From: Pontibacter sp. G13
Lineage (GTDB): Bacteria; Bacteroidota; Bacteroidia; J057
Reading direction: 5' to 3'
Length of the DNA stretch: 64,000 nt
NCBI RefSeq assembly: GCF_031851795.1
Contig: NZ_CP134696.1
Span: 992,001-1,056,000, forward strand
Shown here: piece after piece, positions 55,120-63,951 of the stretch
Layout of the letters: the number at the start of each line of letters is the position of its first letter
Position numbering within the stretch: the stretch's first letter is position 1
The notes under the pieces: generated by a model
Seen by the model: the letters and a program-made list of their open reading frames with translations, nothing else
Database searches by the model: none
Told to the model about the DNA's origin: nothing
Program-made: the position numbers and the translations under genes

Positions 55120-56520
55120 TTACATCAATTGTCGGACATCGGTGATTTCCCCAGTCAATGCAGCTGCTGCCGCCATGATCGGGCTTGCCAAGAAGGTGCG
55201 AGAGCCGGGCCCTTGGCGTCCTTCGAAGTTTCTGTTGGACGTGGACACGCAGTATTTTCCTGCGGGAACTTTGTCCTCATTCATGGCGAGACAAGCGGAA
55301 CAACCGGGTTCGCGAAGCTGGAATCCTGCTTCGGCGAGGACGGCATCCAGCCCTTCCTCCTGTGCCTGTGCGCGAACTTGCATGGAGCCGGGCACGATCC
55401 AAGCTTCCACATTCGCCGCCTTTTGACGGCCCTTGACAAATTCAGCCACAGCGCGGAGATCCTCGATCCGGGAATTGGTGCAGCTTCCAATAAACACATA
55501 GTCGATCGGATGTCCCATCATGGATTGACCTTCCACCAACCCCATGTATCCCAATGCCTTACCCAAGGTATCTCGCTCCGAATCGGTGCCCATTTCTCCG
55601 GCAGTCGGCACCGCTTGATCGATCTTCACGCCCATACCGGGATTGGTTCCATACGTGATCATCGGTGCAATATCCGCCGCATCGAAGGTGTATTCCTTGT
55701 CAAAGACTGCGTCCGGCTCTGTGACCAGCGTTTTCCAATCGGCTACTGCCTGCTCAAATGCTTCCCCCTTGGGAGCGAAGTCGCGCCCTTTCACATATTC
55801 GAAGGTCGTTTCATCTGGAGCGATCATTCCGCCACGAGCGCCCATCTCGATGGACATATTGCAGACGGTCATTCGGCCTTCCATCGTGAGGGAACGAATC
55901 GCGCTACCGGCATACTCCACGAAGTATCCCGTACCGCCAGAAGCGGAAATTTGGGAGATGATGTACAGAATCACATCCTTGGCGGTCACGCCCTGCCCCA
56001 ATTCTCCCTCGACGGTGATCCGCATGGTTTTGGGACGTTCTTTCAGGACACATTGCGTAGCCAAGACCTGCTCGACTTCGCTGGTTCCGATCCCAAATGC
56101 GATTGCACCAAAAGCTCCGTGGGTAGACGTATGGCTATCTCCACACACCATGGTTTTCCCCGGGAGGGTGATTCCCAGCTCCGGCCCGATGACATGGACG
56201 ATTCCCTGATTGGGATGACCGAGTCCATAGAGTTCCAGACCAAATTCCTCGCAGTTACGGATCAGGGTATCCACTTGCTTGCGGGATAGCGGCTCTTCGA
56301 TGGGAAGATGTTGGTTGAGCGTGGGGACATTGTGATCCGCGGTGGCCACGGTTTGTAGGGGACGGGCTACGGGCAAATTGCGCACGCGAAGGCCGTCAAA
56401 CGCTTGAGGACTGGTGACCTCGTGGATCAGGTGGGTGTCAATGTACAAGATATCTGGGCCATCGGCAGGTCGTCCGACGACGTGCCGATCCCAGATCTTG
56501 TCAAAAAGGGTCTTAGCCAT
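55120..56520 (-). CDS. leuC: 3-isopropylmalate dehydratase large subunit
   Basis: The gene encodes 466 residues. The three cysteines for the [4Fe-4S] cluster are in [13 protein letters not shown] and in [13 protein letters not shown] (CxxC). [15 protein letters not shown] is the other aconitase-family motif. It is the catalytic subunit of isopropylmalate isomerase. It lies 77 bases after leuA and just upstream of leuD. Confidence 0.98.
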   Translation of the reverse strand: MAKTLFDKIWDRHVVGRPADGPDILYIDTHLIHEVTSPQAFDGLRVRNLPVARPLQTVATADHNVPTLNQHLPIEEPLSRKQVDTLIRNCEEFGLELYGLGHPNQGIVHVIGPELGITLPGKTMVCGDSHTSTHGAFGAIAFGIGTSEVEQVLATQCVLKERPKTMRITVEGELGQGVTAKDVILYIISQISASGGTGYFVEYAGSAIRSLTMEGRMTVCNMSIEMGARGGMIAPDETTFEYVKGRDFAPKGEAFEQAVADWKTLVTEPDAVFDKEYTFDAADIAPMITYGTNPGMGVKIDQAVPTAGEMGTDSERDTLGKALGYMGLVEGQSMMGHPIDYVFIGSCTNSRIEDLRAVAEFVKGRQKAANVEAWIVPGSMQVRAQAQEEGLDAVLAEAGFQLREPGCSACLAMNEDKVPAGKYCVSTSNRNFEGRQGPGSRTFLASPIMAAAAALTGEITDVRQLM

Positions 56521-56597
56521 GATGGGTGATTCAGTGTAGGATTCCCGAAATGGGGGAGTTGAAGTGTAGGTTTTTTTGTTGATTCGCAGAACAGGGA

Positions 56598-58088
56598 TTA
56601 TACTTTCGAGATCGCGTCCAGATACGCGCGGGCAGTCGCCAAAACAGTGTCGGTATCGCAGCCAAATCCGTGGAAGAAGGTGTCATCCTGTGAAATCTGC
56701 ACATGGACCTTGGCCAAATCATCCGATCCGCCTGTGATGGCCTGCACGAGATATTCCTCCAGTTTCACGTTCAATCCCATGATCTCGGTGATCGCCTTGA
56801 TGGTGGCGTCTACCGGACCGTTTCCAGCGGCTTCATTATAGGCTTTCACCCCGTTTCGATTGATGGATACAGCTGCTTTGGCCGTGTCGTTGGAGCCGCA
56901 AACCACTTCCAAAGATTCAATTTCCAGCACACGCTGCTTTACTTCCTGACCGATCAATTTCATGAGATCCTCGTCGTTGATCTCTTTCTTCTCATCGGCC
57001 ATGAGCAAAAATTTGTCGTAGGCAGCCGACAATTCTTCGCGATTGAGGGTCACGCCCAATTTGTCCAGACGATGGCTCAAGGCAGCCTTTCCGGAACGAG
57101 CTGTCAAGATGATCGAGCTGGCGGGAATTCCCACGTCCTGAGGATCGATGATCTCGTAATTTTCGCGGTTTTTTAAGACGCCATCTTGATGAATGCCCGA
57201 GGAATGCGCAAAGGCATTTCTACCCACAATCGCCTTGTTGGGCTGCACAGGCATGCGCATCAATCGGGTCACCATTCGGCTCGCGGGATAGATCCGCTGA
57301 ATGTCGATGTTGTGATCCAACTTGAGCGTCTCGTAATGGCTGCGCATGATCATCACCGCTTCCTCCAAGGAAGTATTTCCGGCGCGTTCACCGATGCCAT
57401 TGACGGTCACCTCCATCTGGCGGGCACCTGCACGTAATCCCGCGATGGTGTTGGCAGTGGCCAGTCCGAGGTCATTGTGGCAATGGACGGAGAGAATCGC
57501 CTTGTCGATGTTGGAGACGTGATTCATGAGATAGTCGATCAACGCTCCGTACTGATCCGGCAAGCAATACCCGGTAGTATCGGGGATATTGATGACGGTT
57601 GCGCCTGCGTCGATGACTGCTTCGACCATCTGTGCGAGGAATTCAGGACGGGAGCGGCCGGCATCTTCGCAGTAGAATTCTACCTCATCGACCAGATTCC
57701 GGGCAAATCGCGTGGCCTTCACACCGCGCTCGAGAATGGCCTCGGGCGTGGATTTCAGCTTGTGGTAAATGTGAATATCGGAACTGCCGATACCCGTGTG
57801 AATGCGTTTTCGTTTCGCGAACTCCAAGGCCTGTGCCGCCACCTCAATATCATGCTCCACTGCTCGCGTCAACGCGCAGATCACCGGCTCGGATACAGCC
57901 TTGGACACCTCCACGACGCTGCGGAAGTCCCCCGGGCTGGATACCGGAAATCCTGCTTCAATCACATCCACACCCAATCGTTCCAGTTCCCGGGCCAGCT
58001 CGATCTTTTCGACCGTGTTGAGTTGGCATCCTGGGACCTGCTCTCCGTCGCGGAGGGTCGTGTCAAATACGTACACTCTGTTACGCAT
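56598..58088 (-). CDS. leuA: 2-isopropylmalate synthase
   Basis: The gene encodes 496 residues. [14 protein letters not shown] and [14 protein letters not shown] are the metal- and substrate-binding motifs. The C-terminal regulatory domain ([20 protein letters not shown]) is the leucine-sensing part that causes feedback inhibition in this family. It condenses acetyl-CoA with 2-oxoisovalerate. As first structural gene, it lies 76 bases behind a leader peptide rich in Leu codons. Confidence 0.97.
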   Translation of the reverse strand: MRNRVYVFDTTLRDGEQVPGCQLNTVEKIELARELERLGVDVIEAGFPVSSPGDFRSVVEVSKAVSEPVICALTRAVEHDIEVAAQALEFAKRKRIHTGIGSSDIHIYHKLKSTPEAILERGVKATRFARNLVDEVEFYCEDAGRSRPEFLAQMVEAVIDAGATVINIPDTTGYCLPDQYGALIDYLMNHVSNIDKAILSVHCHNDLGLATANTIAGLRAGARQMEVTVNGIGERAGNTSLEEAVMIMRSHYETLKLDHNIDIQRIYPASRMVTRLMRMPVQPNKAIVGRNAFAHSSGIHQDGVLKNRENYEIIDPQDVGIPASSIILTARSGKAALSHRLDKLGVTLNREELSAAYDKFLLMADEKKEINDEDLMKLIGQEVKQRVLEIESLEVVCGSNDTAKAAVSINRNGVKAYNEAAGNGPVDATIKAITEIMGLNVKLEEYLVQAITGGSDDLAKVHVQISQDDTFFHGFGCDTDTVLATARAYLDAISKV

Positions 58089-58090
58089 AA

Positions 58091-58161
58091 CCTGTTTGGG
58101 TTAAATGGTGGAAAAAGGAATTGGGGATATTTCGAGAATGGGGGGCGTGGGCGGAAAGGGA
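58091..58161 (-). promoter_or_regulatory. C-rich, G-poor leader segment before leuA (possible Rho-loading region)
   Basis: Between the leader peptide and leuA the transcript is strongly C-rich and G-poor: I count about 31 C against 5 G over some 73 bases. No strong hairpin with a U-run is found here. Such stretches are typical of Rho-binding (rut) sites, and Rho could act when leader translation ends upstream. This is an inference from composition alone. Confidence 0.35.
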
Positions 58162-58200
58162 CGACTATCGGGATAGTCGCAGGAGCCCTAGGGATAGGGC
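58162..58200 (-). promoter_or_regulatory. Hairpins within the leu leader
   Basis: On the minus strand, GCCCTA and TAGGGC (58200-58185) form one hairpin. CGACTAT and ATAGTCG (58179-58162) form a second, with a CCCG loop. The AGGG of the first can instead pair with CCCT just after the second, extending it. All lie within or directly after the leader codons, so translating or stalled ribosomes would change them. No U-run follows, so this is not a plain intrinsic terminator. Confidence 0.5.
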
Positions 58201-58233
58201 TAGTAGGGATAGACGTAGTGCGATGGCTTTCAT
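58165..58233 (-). CDS. leuL: leu operon leader peptide
   Basis: This short frame has 22 codons and begins MKAIALRLSLLALSLGLL. Nine of the residues are leucine, seven of them encoded by CTA. The stop TAG lies in the 3' arm of a hairpin. Its position ahead of leuA fits a leucine-sensing leader, where ribosomes pause when charged tRNA-Leu is short. No cognate intrinsic terminator is obvious, so the exact mode of control is open. A chance frame is possible, but the density of one codon is striking. Confidence 0.75.
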   Translation of the reverse strand: MKAIALRLSLLALSLGLLRLSR

Positions 58234-58594
58234 AATCCGAACAATCTCGATCTATGGAAACTGTGGGGCGGATTGGCCTCCAAATGAAGACAAAACCCCG
58301 TCAATAGCTTCGTGGTAAAAATGGGGAATCGCTGGTCAATTTTCCAATTTTTTCTGAAAAAAATTAAAAATCGTCATCTCAGCAGTTCAATTGTTGACAA
58401 TTTGACACCGATAAAGGTCCAATTTCTCCAATTTTCGGACCTTCGGAGTCGATTTCCCATGACTTTTGGCACCCTATCACTTTCTTTCACTCATTGCACA
58501 CGCTGGTTGGATCAAGGTGCCCTGCTATTCATTCCGACTGGAAAAACGGAGTGAGAGCATTCATTTTGGAGATTCACTATCAACCCTCGTCGCA

Positions 58595-59791
58595 ATGAAA
58601 ACCATCCTCTTCGCTTCGTTGCTGTGTCTGGTCGCGGGATCTGTCCAGGCTCAGGGAACTAGTAGGCGATACTCCTTCAAGACGGGTCAATCCGGAGTTC
58701 AGACTGTCTACTTCGACAAGGCCAACCGACTTGAATATCTGAGCATCGATCAACTCCGGAGATTCGACTCCCTGAATTTCGTCCAAGACCTCGACCACCG
58801 CAGACGACTCCTCAAATCCATCAACAAAACAGGCAAGTTCTACCTGAAATCGGGATTCCTCATCAATCCCAAACCGGAGGATCATTTCCAATTTCCCTCG
58901 ACCTATTGGGATCAGATTTGGTTTGCCTATGCCAGCGAAATTCATCTCAAACACCGAAGCGACACCGCGCATGTATCCAAAATCCGTCGGGCGCGTCAAG
59001 CTGCCTACTACGAATTCATGGAAATGGGCGTGCAGAATCAGAGCATTCTGGTACAAGATTACCTACAGCAGCTCGTCAAACTCCTACACCCCGGTCCCTT
59101 CAGGGAATACCCTACCCCAACGGTCTATCCTCGGATATTTTTGGTGACAGCCCACGACAGTCAGATGCTCCCCATCGGCGATCGATATTTCGCCATGTCC
59201 ACGGGAAAGCTTCTGGCATTCAAGTCTCAGCGGGAACTGATCAAGCACCTTCACCTCTGGCTGGTGGAAGCGGAATTCGGGAATTTGGCACGACATCCCT
59301 ACGAACCCGGCAAGCTCGCCAAGAAACTAAACGACCAGTATTTCGAGACCCAATACGACTCCACCGCATTCCCTCCGCTGGCCCAATTCGAGGCACTCAC
59401 CTCCGACCTGAGGCTCTACCAAGCCAAATTCAAGCTCGACCAAGGCCGATATACCGAAGCGCTGCAAGACCTCATGCGCATCAAGGAAAAAGGCGTTCCC
59501 GCACCGGAAGTCTATCTGCTCCTTGCGCAGCTCTACCGCCAGAATTACCAACAGCCTGCCTATCTCCACCAAGCGCTGGCCTATCTGGATGAAGGCGAAG
59601 CCATCGCCGACCAGCCCATCTTGGAATTTCTCCCCGAGCGCGGCATGATCCTCATGCGGCTCGACCGTCACACCGAAGCCCGCGAGTCATTCGTCGCCTA
59701 TCGCAAGGCGCTATTGCAACTCAATGACGACCCCATGGCCCTACAGCACGCTAATCTGATGATCCGGGTATGTGACCGGAAAACGGAGTAG
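58595..59791 (+). CDS. Secreted TPR-type protein of unknown function; source of the repeated 3' fragment
   Basis: The ATG at 58595 (MKTILFASLLCLVAGSVQAQ) gives 398 residues with a signal peptide; the longer frame from 58466 lacks one. The C-terminal half has helix pairs like TPRs: RLYQAKFKLDQGRYTEALQD, VYLLLAQLYRQN and LHQALAYLDEGEA. No catalytic motif is seen. Its last 168 coding bases plus the following hairpin recur, nearly unchanged, at 61681 and 63703, where they border RHS cassettes. Only this copy is full length. Confidence 0.8.
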   Translation: MKTILFASLLCLVAGSVQAQGTSRRYSFKTGQSGVQTVYFDKANRLEYLSIDQLRRFDSLNFVQDLDHRRRLLKSINKTGKFYLKSGFLINPKPEDHFQFPSTYWDQIWFAYASEIHLKHRSDTAHVSKIRRARQAAYYEFMEMGVQNQSILVQDYLQQLVKLLHPGPFREYPTPTVYPRIFLVTAHDSQMLPIGDRYFAMSTGKLLAFKSQRELIKHLHLWLVEAEFGNLARHPYEPGKLAKKLNDQYFETQYDSTAFPPLAQFEALTSDLRLYQAKFKLDQGRYTEALQDLMRIKEKGVPAPEVYLLLAQLYRQNYQQPAYLHQALAYLDEGEAIADQPILEFLPERGMILMRLDRHTEARESFVAYRKALLQLNDDPMALQHANLMIRVCDRKTE

Positions 59792-59865
59792 AAACGATGA
59801 GGGCCAGCCTGGGAGGAGGCTGGCCCTGTGGGGGGGGGTGAGAGAGACTTTTCTGAACATTCTCG
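59624..59865 (+). repeat. TPR 3'-end repeat, copy 1 (native)
   Basis: This covers the end of the TPR gene, its stop, a GGGCCAGCCT/AGGCTGGCCC hairpin (59801-59826), a tract of nine G and an ACTTTTCTGAACATTCT motif. Copies 2 and 3 match it with only a few base differences until the G tract. The hairpin may serve as terminator, although no T run follows. Confidence 0.85.
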
Positions 59866-59937
59866 GTGGCTGGAACACTTTTCTGAACATTCCCAATGAA
59901 AGCGCGGGAGAGATAACTGAAAAGTTCATGATAACCT

Positions 59938-60525
59938 CTATTCAAGAACAAGCCATTCAAAATTTTTATCATTCCAACCTAAATATACCCTTACCCCCTC
60001 CTCTTGTGTCAAGAGGAGGGATTCTCCATCTAAAAAATAATCTTCTGTACCAATTATCTCAAAATCAGGGGAAATAATAGATTTGCTTACTTTTCTATCA
60101 TCGTTAACTCCCCAAGCATCAACCCATTTTAGGTCTCTTCCGCTTTTTTTAAATTCTGCCCCAGCCCCAAGAATAAGTATTTTTTGATTGGGTCCTCGAA
60201 CTGCAATACCTCTTCTATTACTTGATATTTCGACAATGGCTATAGCATACTCATTCTTTCCATCCTTATCAAAATCTAGAGAGAGATAGCACGGAGTAAC
60301 CCAGTTTGCAATGATGAAACTGGAAGTATCTATCCAACTAGCGATACCGCTCCTTACAGAATCTGGAATTACACAAATTCCGTCTTTTTTATCTGTCAAT
60401 GATATAGATTGATTAGAATCAATCGTAAAATGTGAAGTGTTGCCATCACTCTCTCTTTGAGAGACTTTACAAGAGAATAGCGATACGCTAATAATTATAA
60501 TTGCCAATACTCTAATTTGGTCCAT
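59938..60525 (-). CDS. Lipoprotein, candidate immunity protein for the adjacent RHS tip
   Basis: The gene encodes 195 residues with a lipoprotein signal (LAIIIISVSLFSC, Cys19). The mature part has LDFDKDGKNEYAIAIVE, an FG-GAP-like Asp loop, and is predicted mostly beta. It is AT-rich compared with the rest of the window. It starts 11 bases after the RHS toxin-tip frame on the same strand. This is the usual place for an immunity gene, and a periplasmic lipoprotein would fit a toxin that attacks peptidoglycan. The role is inferred from context, not from homology. Confidence 0.65.
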   Translation of the reverse strand: MDQIRVLAIIIISVSLFSCKVSQRESDGNTSHFTIDSNQSISLTDKKDGICVIPDSVRSGIASWIDTSSFIIANWVTPCYLSLDFDKDGKNEYAIAIVEISSNRRGIAVRGPNQKILILGAGAEFKKSGRDLKWVDAWGVNDDRKVSKSIISPDFEIIGTEDYFLDGESLLLTQEEGVRVYLGWNDKNFEWLVLE

Positions 60526-60536
60526 AGGAATAAATT

Positions 60537-61673
60537 TTACTCCATAAAGCTAGGCACACTGACTATTTGCAGATTTGGAGAATAACCTTGGAGGTGAAAG
60601 TGGTGATGATGATTTGCTAAATGAGATGTTCCAGGAGTTATCCACCCATTGTGTTCAAATGATTTTAAATTTGACCACCCATATTTTATAAAAGCTGCCG
60701 CCATATTTGTGTTTCGGGTCTTGTCAAACTCATCATGTTGAACCCAAACGGCTTGAGTCCAATCTGCATCTGTCCGTAAATATCTGATGTCCCCATTTTT
60801 CCCTTGTACATGACTTGAGCTTGGAGAAGGAGATGATCCATCTTCATTACTAAAATGATTGACAGCCATTTCTTTAGTGTTTAACTCCACGGCTGCGCCT
60901 AGAAGTGATCCCATAGCATCTGGCCTTATCCACATTTCATCTTCAGGGCCATTTGGCTTTTGCCTAATCGTAAATTCTACTCCATCATCACTATAATCAC
61001 AGTAACTTACACAAAGTTCCTCTGGTAAGTATAAGAGTCCATGATCATTCTGTTCAAATGACGCAAGATAAAAGGATTTATAATCAGTCTCTGTTTCTAC
61101 AACAAAATAGAAATGATCAGCCCCTTCTGCTTCTATCTGTTCAATTGAACCATCTTCATAAATAAAAAATATATCGTCTAGCATTCCATCTGGATCAATC
61201 CTAATGATAGGGCTATTTTGAACAAAATTGTAGGGAGTAACCCATTCTCGCATTGACATCGCAGGATCCAAACTCAACCATCTCCCCACCCGCGAATCAT
61301 ACACCCGTGCCCCAAAATCATAGCTATTCCCTGCCCCCTTCATCTCATCATCTCGCTCCATCCCATTAAACCCATACCGATATCCATCCCGCTGCCCATT
61401 CCTACCCGGCATCAGCATCCCGAAGGGGAAATAGTCATTATACGCATAGATCTCGGCGGTGTAACCATCGACGTTTTCGAGTACGGCATCGGGGATCTGG
61501 AGCTTACGGTCGGAGAAGACGGAGAGCACATTGCCGAGGTGGTTGGTGCCCTCGTAGCGCTTGCGTCCGAGTACCAGGCGGTATCTCGTGACCGGATCGG
61601 GCGCCTGCCCGGACTCGGGGTCTTCCTGATCGCCTAGCTGAAGGTCATAGTCCTCCGGGAAGCCGAAGTAGCC
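60537..61673 (-). pseudogene. Orphan RHS core with LAS-peptidase-like toxin tip (cassette A)
   Basis: The frame is open from 61673 to the stop at 60537 (378 codons) but begins just after an in-frame TAG at the junction with the TPR repeat. The first usable start is a GTG at 61529. It therefore has no signal or YD-repeat N-terminus. The core reads IYAYNDYFPFGMLMPGRNGQ, then YDSRVGRWLSLDP and IRIDPDG, where the RHS core normally ends. The tip (from about 61190 down) has HVQGKNGD, a His-x6-Asp, and a later HHHHFHL, together the zinc ligands of LAS metallopeptidases that cut peptidoglycan. Probably a silent, swappable toxin module; it could also be expressed from the GTG. Confidence 0.7.
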
Positions 61674-61932
61674 CTAGCTAGAATTTCTCCCCGAGCGCGG
61701 CATGATCCTCATGCGGCTCGACCGTCACACCGAAGCCCGCGAGTCATTCGTCGCCTATCGCAAGGCGCTCTTGCAACTCAATGACGACCCCATGGCCCTA
61801 CAGCACGCCAATCTGATGATCCGGGTATGTGACCGGAAAACGGAGTAGAAACGATGAGGGCCAGCCTGGGAGGAGGCTGGCCCTGTGTGGGGGGGGGGGG
61901 GGAGGTGAGAGAGACTTTTCTGAACATTCTCG
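61371..61932. repeat. RHS-core plus TPR-3'-end repeat block, copy 2
   Basis: Bases 61371-61680 encode the RHS core on the minus strand. Bases 61681-61932 are a copy of the TPR 3' end on the plus strand, with a tract of 14 G. The whole block matches 63393-63951 at about 97-98 percent by eye, with a constant offset of 2,022 bases. The flanking DNA, by contrast, is unrelated. Confidence 0.88.
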
Positions 61933-62027
61933 AGCATTCCCAATTCAAGGTCCTGACACGGGTAATCTAACACTCCATCGTATTATTCAAAAGTTTCTTT
62001 TGACAGAAAGGTGTTTCACCACCATCA

Positions 62028-62462
62028 TCACAACACGAACCCTACGTTCATTTTTGCCTCCAAGTATGGCAAATTGGCCCACCTTGGTATATATTTCAAT
62101 ATTTGTTCTTCACCAAACTGGTGTAATCCGCCCAAATCTATAAGTATTATGACTAAGACACCCTCAAGGTAAGTATTGTCATTGTTAAAATCTTGAACGT
62201 AAAACCCAATATTCTTCGAGTTGGGATATGGGGTTATTTTAATTTCATACCCAGAGTCCGGATGTGAAATATAATATGAAGATGCTGGAGGCGAGTAGAC
62301 TCCGGTATCAAATCCTGTCCTTTCAAGTATTGACTTGCGAGGGTTTTCATCAACCTCTCTCCTAATAATCAAAGACAGTCCAGAGTGATTCTCCATTTCC
62401 GCATGAACTTGCTCAATAGTAGGAGCCTTCTTGTTAAAGGAGAACTTTCTAAATGATTTCAT
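62028..62462 (-). CDS. Hypothetical protein, candidate immunity for RHS cassette B
   Basis: The gene encodes 144 residues, starts with ATG and has no signal peptide or membrane segment, so it is cytoplasmic. It includes ILERTGFDTGVYSPPASSYY and YEIKITPYPNSKNIGFYVQD. It is AT-rich. It starts 13 bases after the end of the cassette-B toxin frame and ends before the TPR repeat, the same order as in cassette A. No family is recognised. The immunity role is inferred from position only. Confidence 0.6.
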   Translation of the reverse strand: MKSFRKFSFNKKAPTIEQVHAEMENHSGLSLIIRREVDENPRKSILERTGFDTGVYSPPASSYYISHPDSGYEIKITPYPNSKNIGFYVQDFNNDNTYLEGVLVIILIDLGGLHQFGEEQILKYIPRWANLPYLEAKMNVGFVL

Positions 62463-62475
62463 ATGAGAACTACTT

Positions 62476-63703
62476 TTACAGTTTTTTAAACCAATGAAAC
62501 AAAAGGCTAGGGACTTTTGATGGCCAATGTGGTGGATTTAAGCTAGCCCCTTTGAGTACGTCGGCACAGTTCGTAGAACAGTTATTGTACTGTTTGCTAT
62601 AAGGCTTTCCAGGTTCAAATGTTTTGTCAATAGCAGTATTCAACGAGCTTTGCACCTGAAAGTAATCTACCTCCTTAATAGCAATATCCGTGTTCCCGGA
62701 TAAGAATTCTTGAGCTTCGAATGGATCCATTTCTACAAATGAGCTTATATCTCCTTCTATGCCGTTCGAAGCTTGATGAAACCAAATAGTTGGGGCATTG
62801 GGTTTAGAGGATAGGGATAGTCCAACAATTATATGTCCTGCGGGACCGACGGAAGAATTATGAGCAAGAAGAATCCTTCCAGTTTGCTAGAAAAGTCAGG
62901 CCTCCCAGTCTGATACGGCTTTGCCACCAAAGCTAAGGCTAATATTACGGGATTTGGAGCTGTTAGGGATATTTTGGGAATTTCTTTTATGGGAGATGGA
63001 CCATTTTGATATGAAATATTTGTATTGAATTTCGCAGCCTCCGTAGATTTCGGTACAGCAGATGGAAAATGGGAAATATTAGGAGCATTTCGTTGAATGG
63101 AAGGACTATAGTTTTCGAATTCAATTGATTTATTCTTTTCGTCGATATATTCTGGAGTAAAAGGACCATGTATTTCAGACTCATCATTCAGCACATGCAC
63201 TTCTAATCCCTCCAACTCAACCCCATCAATCACCCGATTCTCCGAAAACGCATATGGCGAGTTATGCGGATAATCAGGCGCCAGCGGATCGATCGACAAG
63301 AACCGCCCTATCCGCGCATCATGCACCCGATACTTGTAGCTCACGGCACTTCCTTTTCCATACACCTCATCGTCCGTCTCCTGCCCTTGGAACCCATACC
63401 GATACTCATCCCTTTGCCCATTCCTACCCGGCATCAGCATTCCGAAGGGGAAATAGTCATTATACGCATAGATCTCCGCGGTGTAGCCATCGACGTTTTC
63501 GAGTACGGCATCGGGGATCTGGAGCTTACGGTCGGAGAAGACGGAGAGCACATTGCCGAGGTGGTTGGTGCCCTCGTAGCGCTTGCGTCCGAGTACCAGA
63601 CGGTATCTCGTGACCGGATCGGGCGCCTGCCCGGACTCGGGGTCTTCCTGATCGCCTAGCTGCAGGTCATAGTCCTCCGGGAAGTCGAAGTAGCCATAGC
63701 TAG
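62476..63703 (-). pseudogene. Orphan RHS core with frameshifted permuted-papain-like toxin tip (cassette B)
   Basis: The frame from 63703 contains the RHS core (IYAYNDYFPFGMLMPGRNGQ; VHDARIGRFLSIDPLAPDYP) and a low-GC tip, but stops at 62829 after PSVPQDI. From about 62875 another frame continues to 62476: LLAHNSSVGPAGHIIVGL, then YNNCSTNCADVLKGA. His before Cys in this order suits permuted papain-like (NlpC/P60-LRAT type) enzymes. One missing base near 62858-62880 would explain the break. As in cassette A, there is no native start; the ATG at 63734 comes from antisense TPR sequence. It looks like an inactivated, silent module. Confidence 0.65.
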
Positions 63704-63951
63704 AATTTCTCCCCGAGCTCGGCATGATCCTCATGCGGCTCGACCGTCACACCGAAGCCCGCGAGTCATTCGTCGCCTATCGCAAGGCGCTCTTGCAACT
63801 CAATGACGACCCCATGGCCCTACAGCACGCCAATCTGATGATCCGGGTATGTGACCGGAAAATGGAGTAGAAACGATGAGGGCCAGCCTGGGAGGAGGCT
63901 GGCCCTGTGGGGGGGGGGGGGAGGGTTGGCACACTTTTTTGAACATTCTCG
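63393..63951. repeat. RHS-core plus TPR-3'-end repeat block, copy 3
   Basis: The RHS core lies at 63393-63702 (minus) and the TPR 3' end at 63703-63951 (plus), with a tract of 13 G. The ACTTTTTTGAACATTCT motif is altered by one base from copies 1 and 2. The last 49 bases of the window after it are AT-rich and unrelated, as expected for the edge of another cassette. Confidence 0.85.

Noticed and set aside
55039-56289. 416-codon frame on the plus strand opposite leuC
   Set aside because: It lies wholly antisense to the well-supported leuC and leuD start region and shows no motif.
57477-58235. 252-codon frame on the plus strand opposite leuA and its leader
   Set aside because: It is antisense to leuA, whose motifs are complete; its translation is not protein-like.
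58906-59592. 228-codon alternative frame within the TPR gene
   Set aside because: Rich in Arg, Ser and Pro, as out-of-frame translations are; no signal peptide or domain.
63264-63659. 131-codon plus-strand frame opposite the RHS core
   Set aside because: It is the antisense of the conserved RHS core and appears only because that core is GC-rich.
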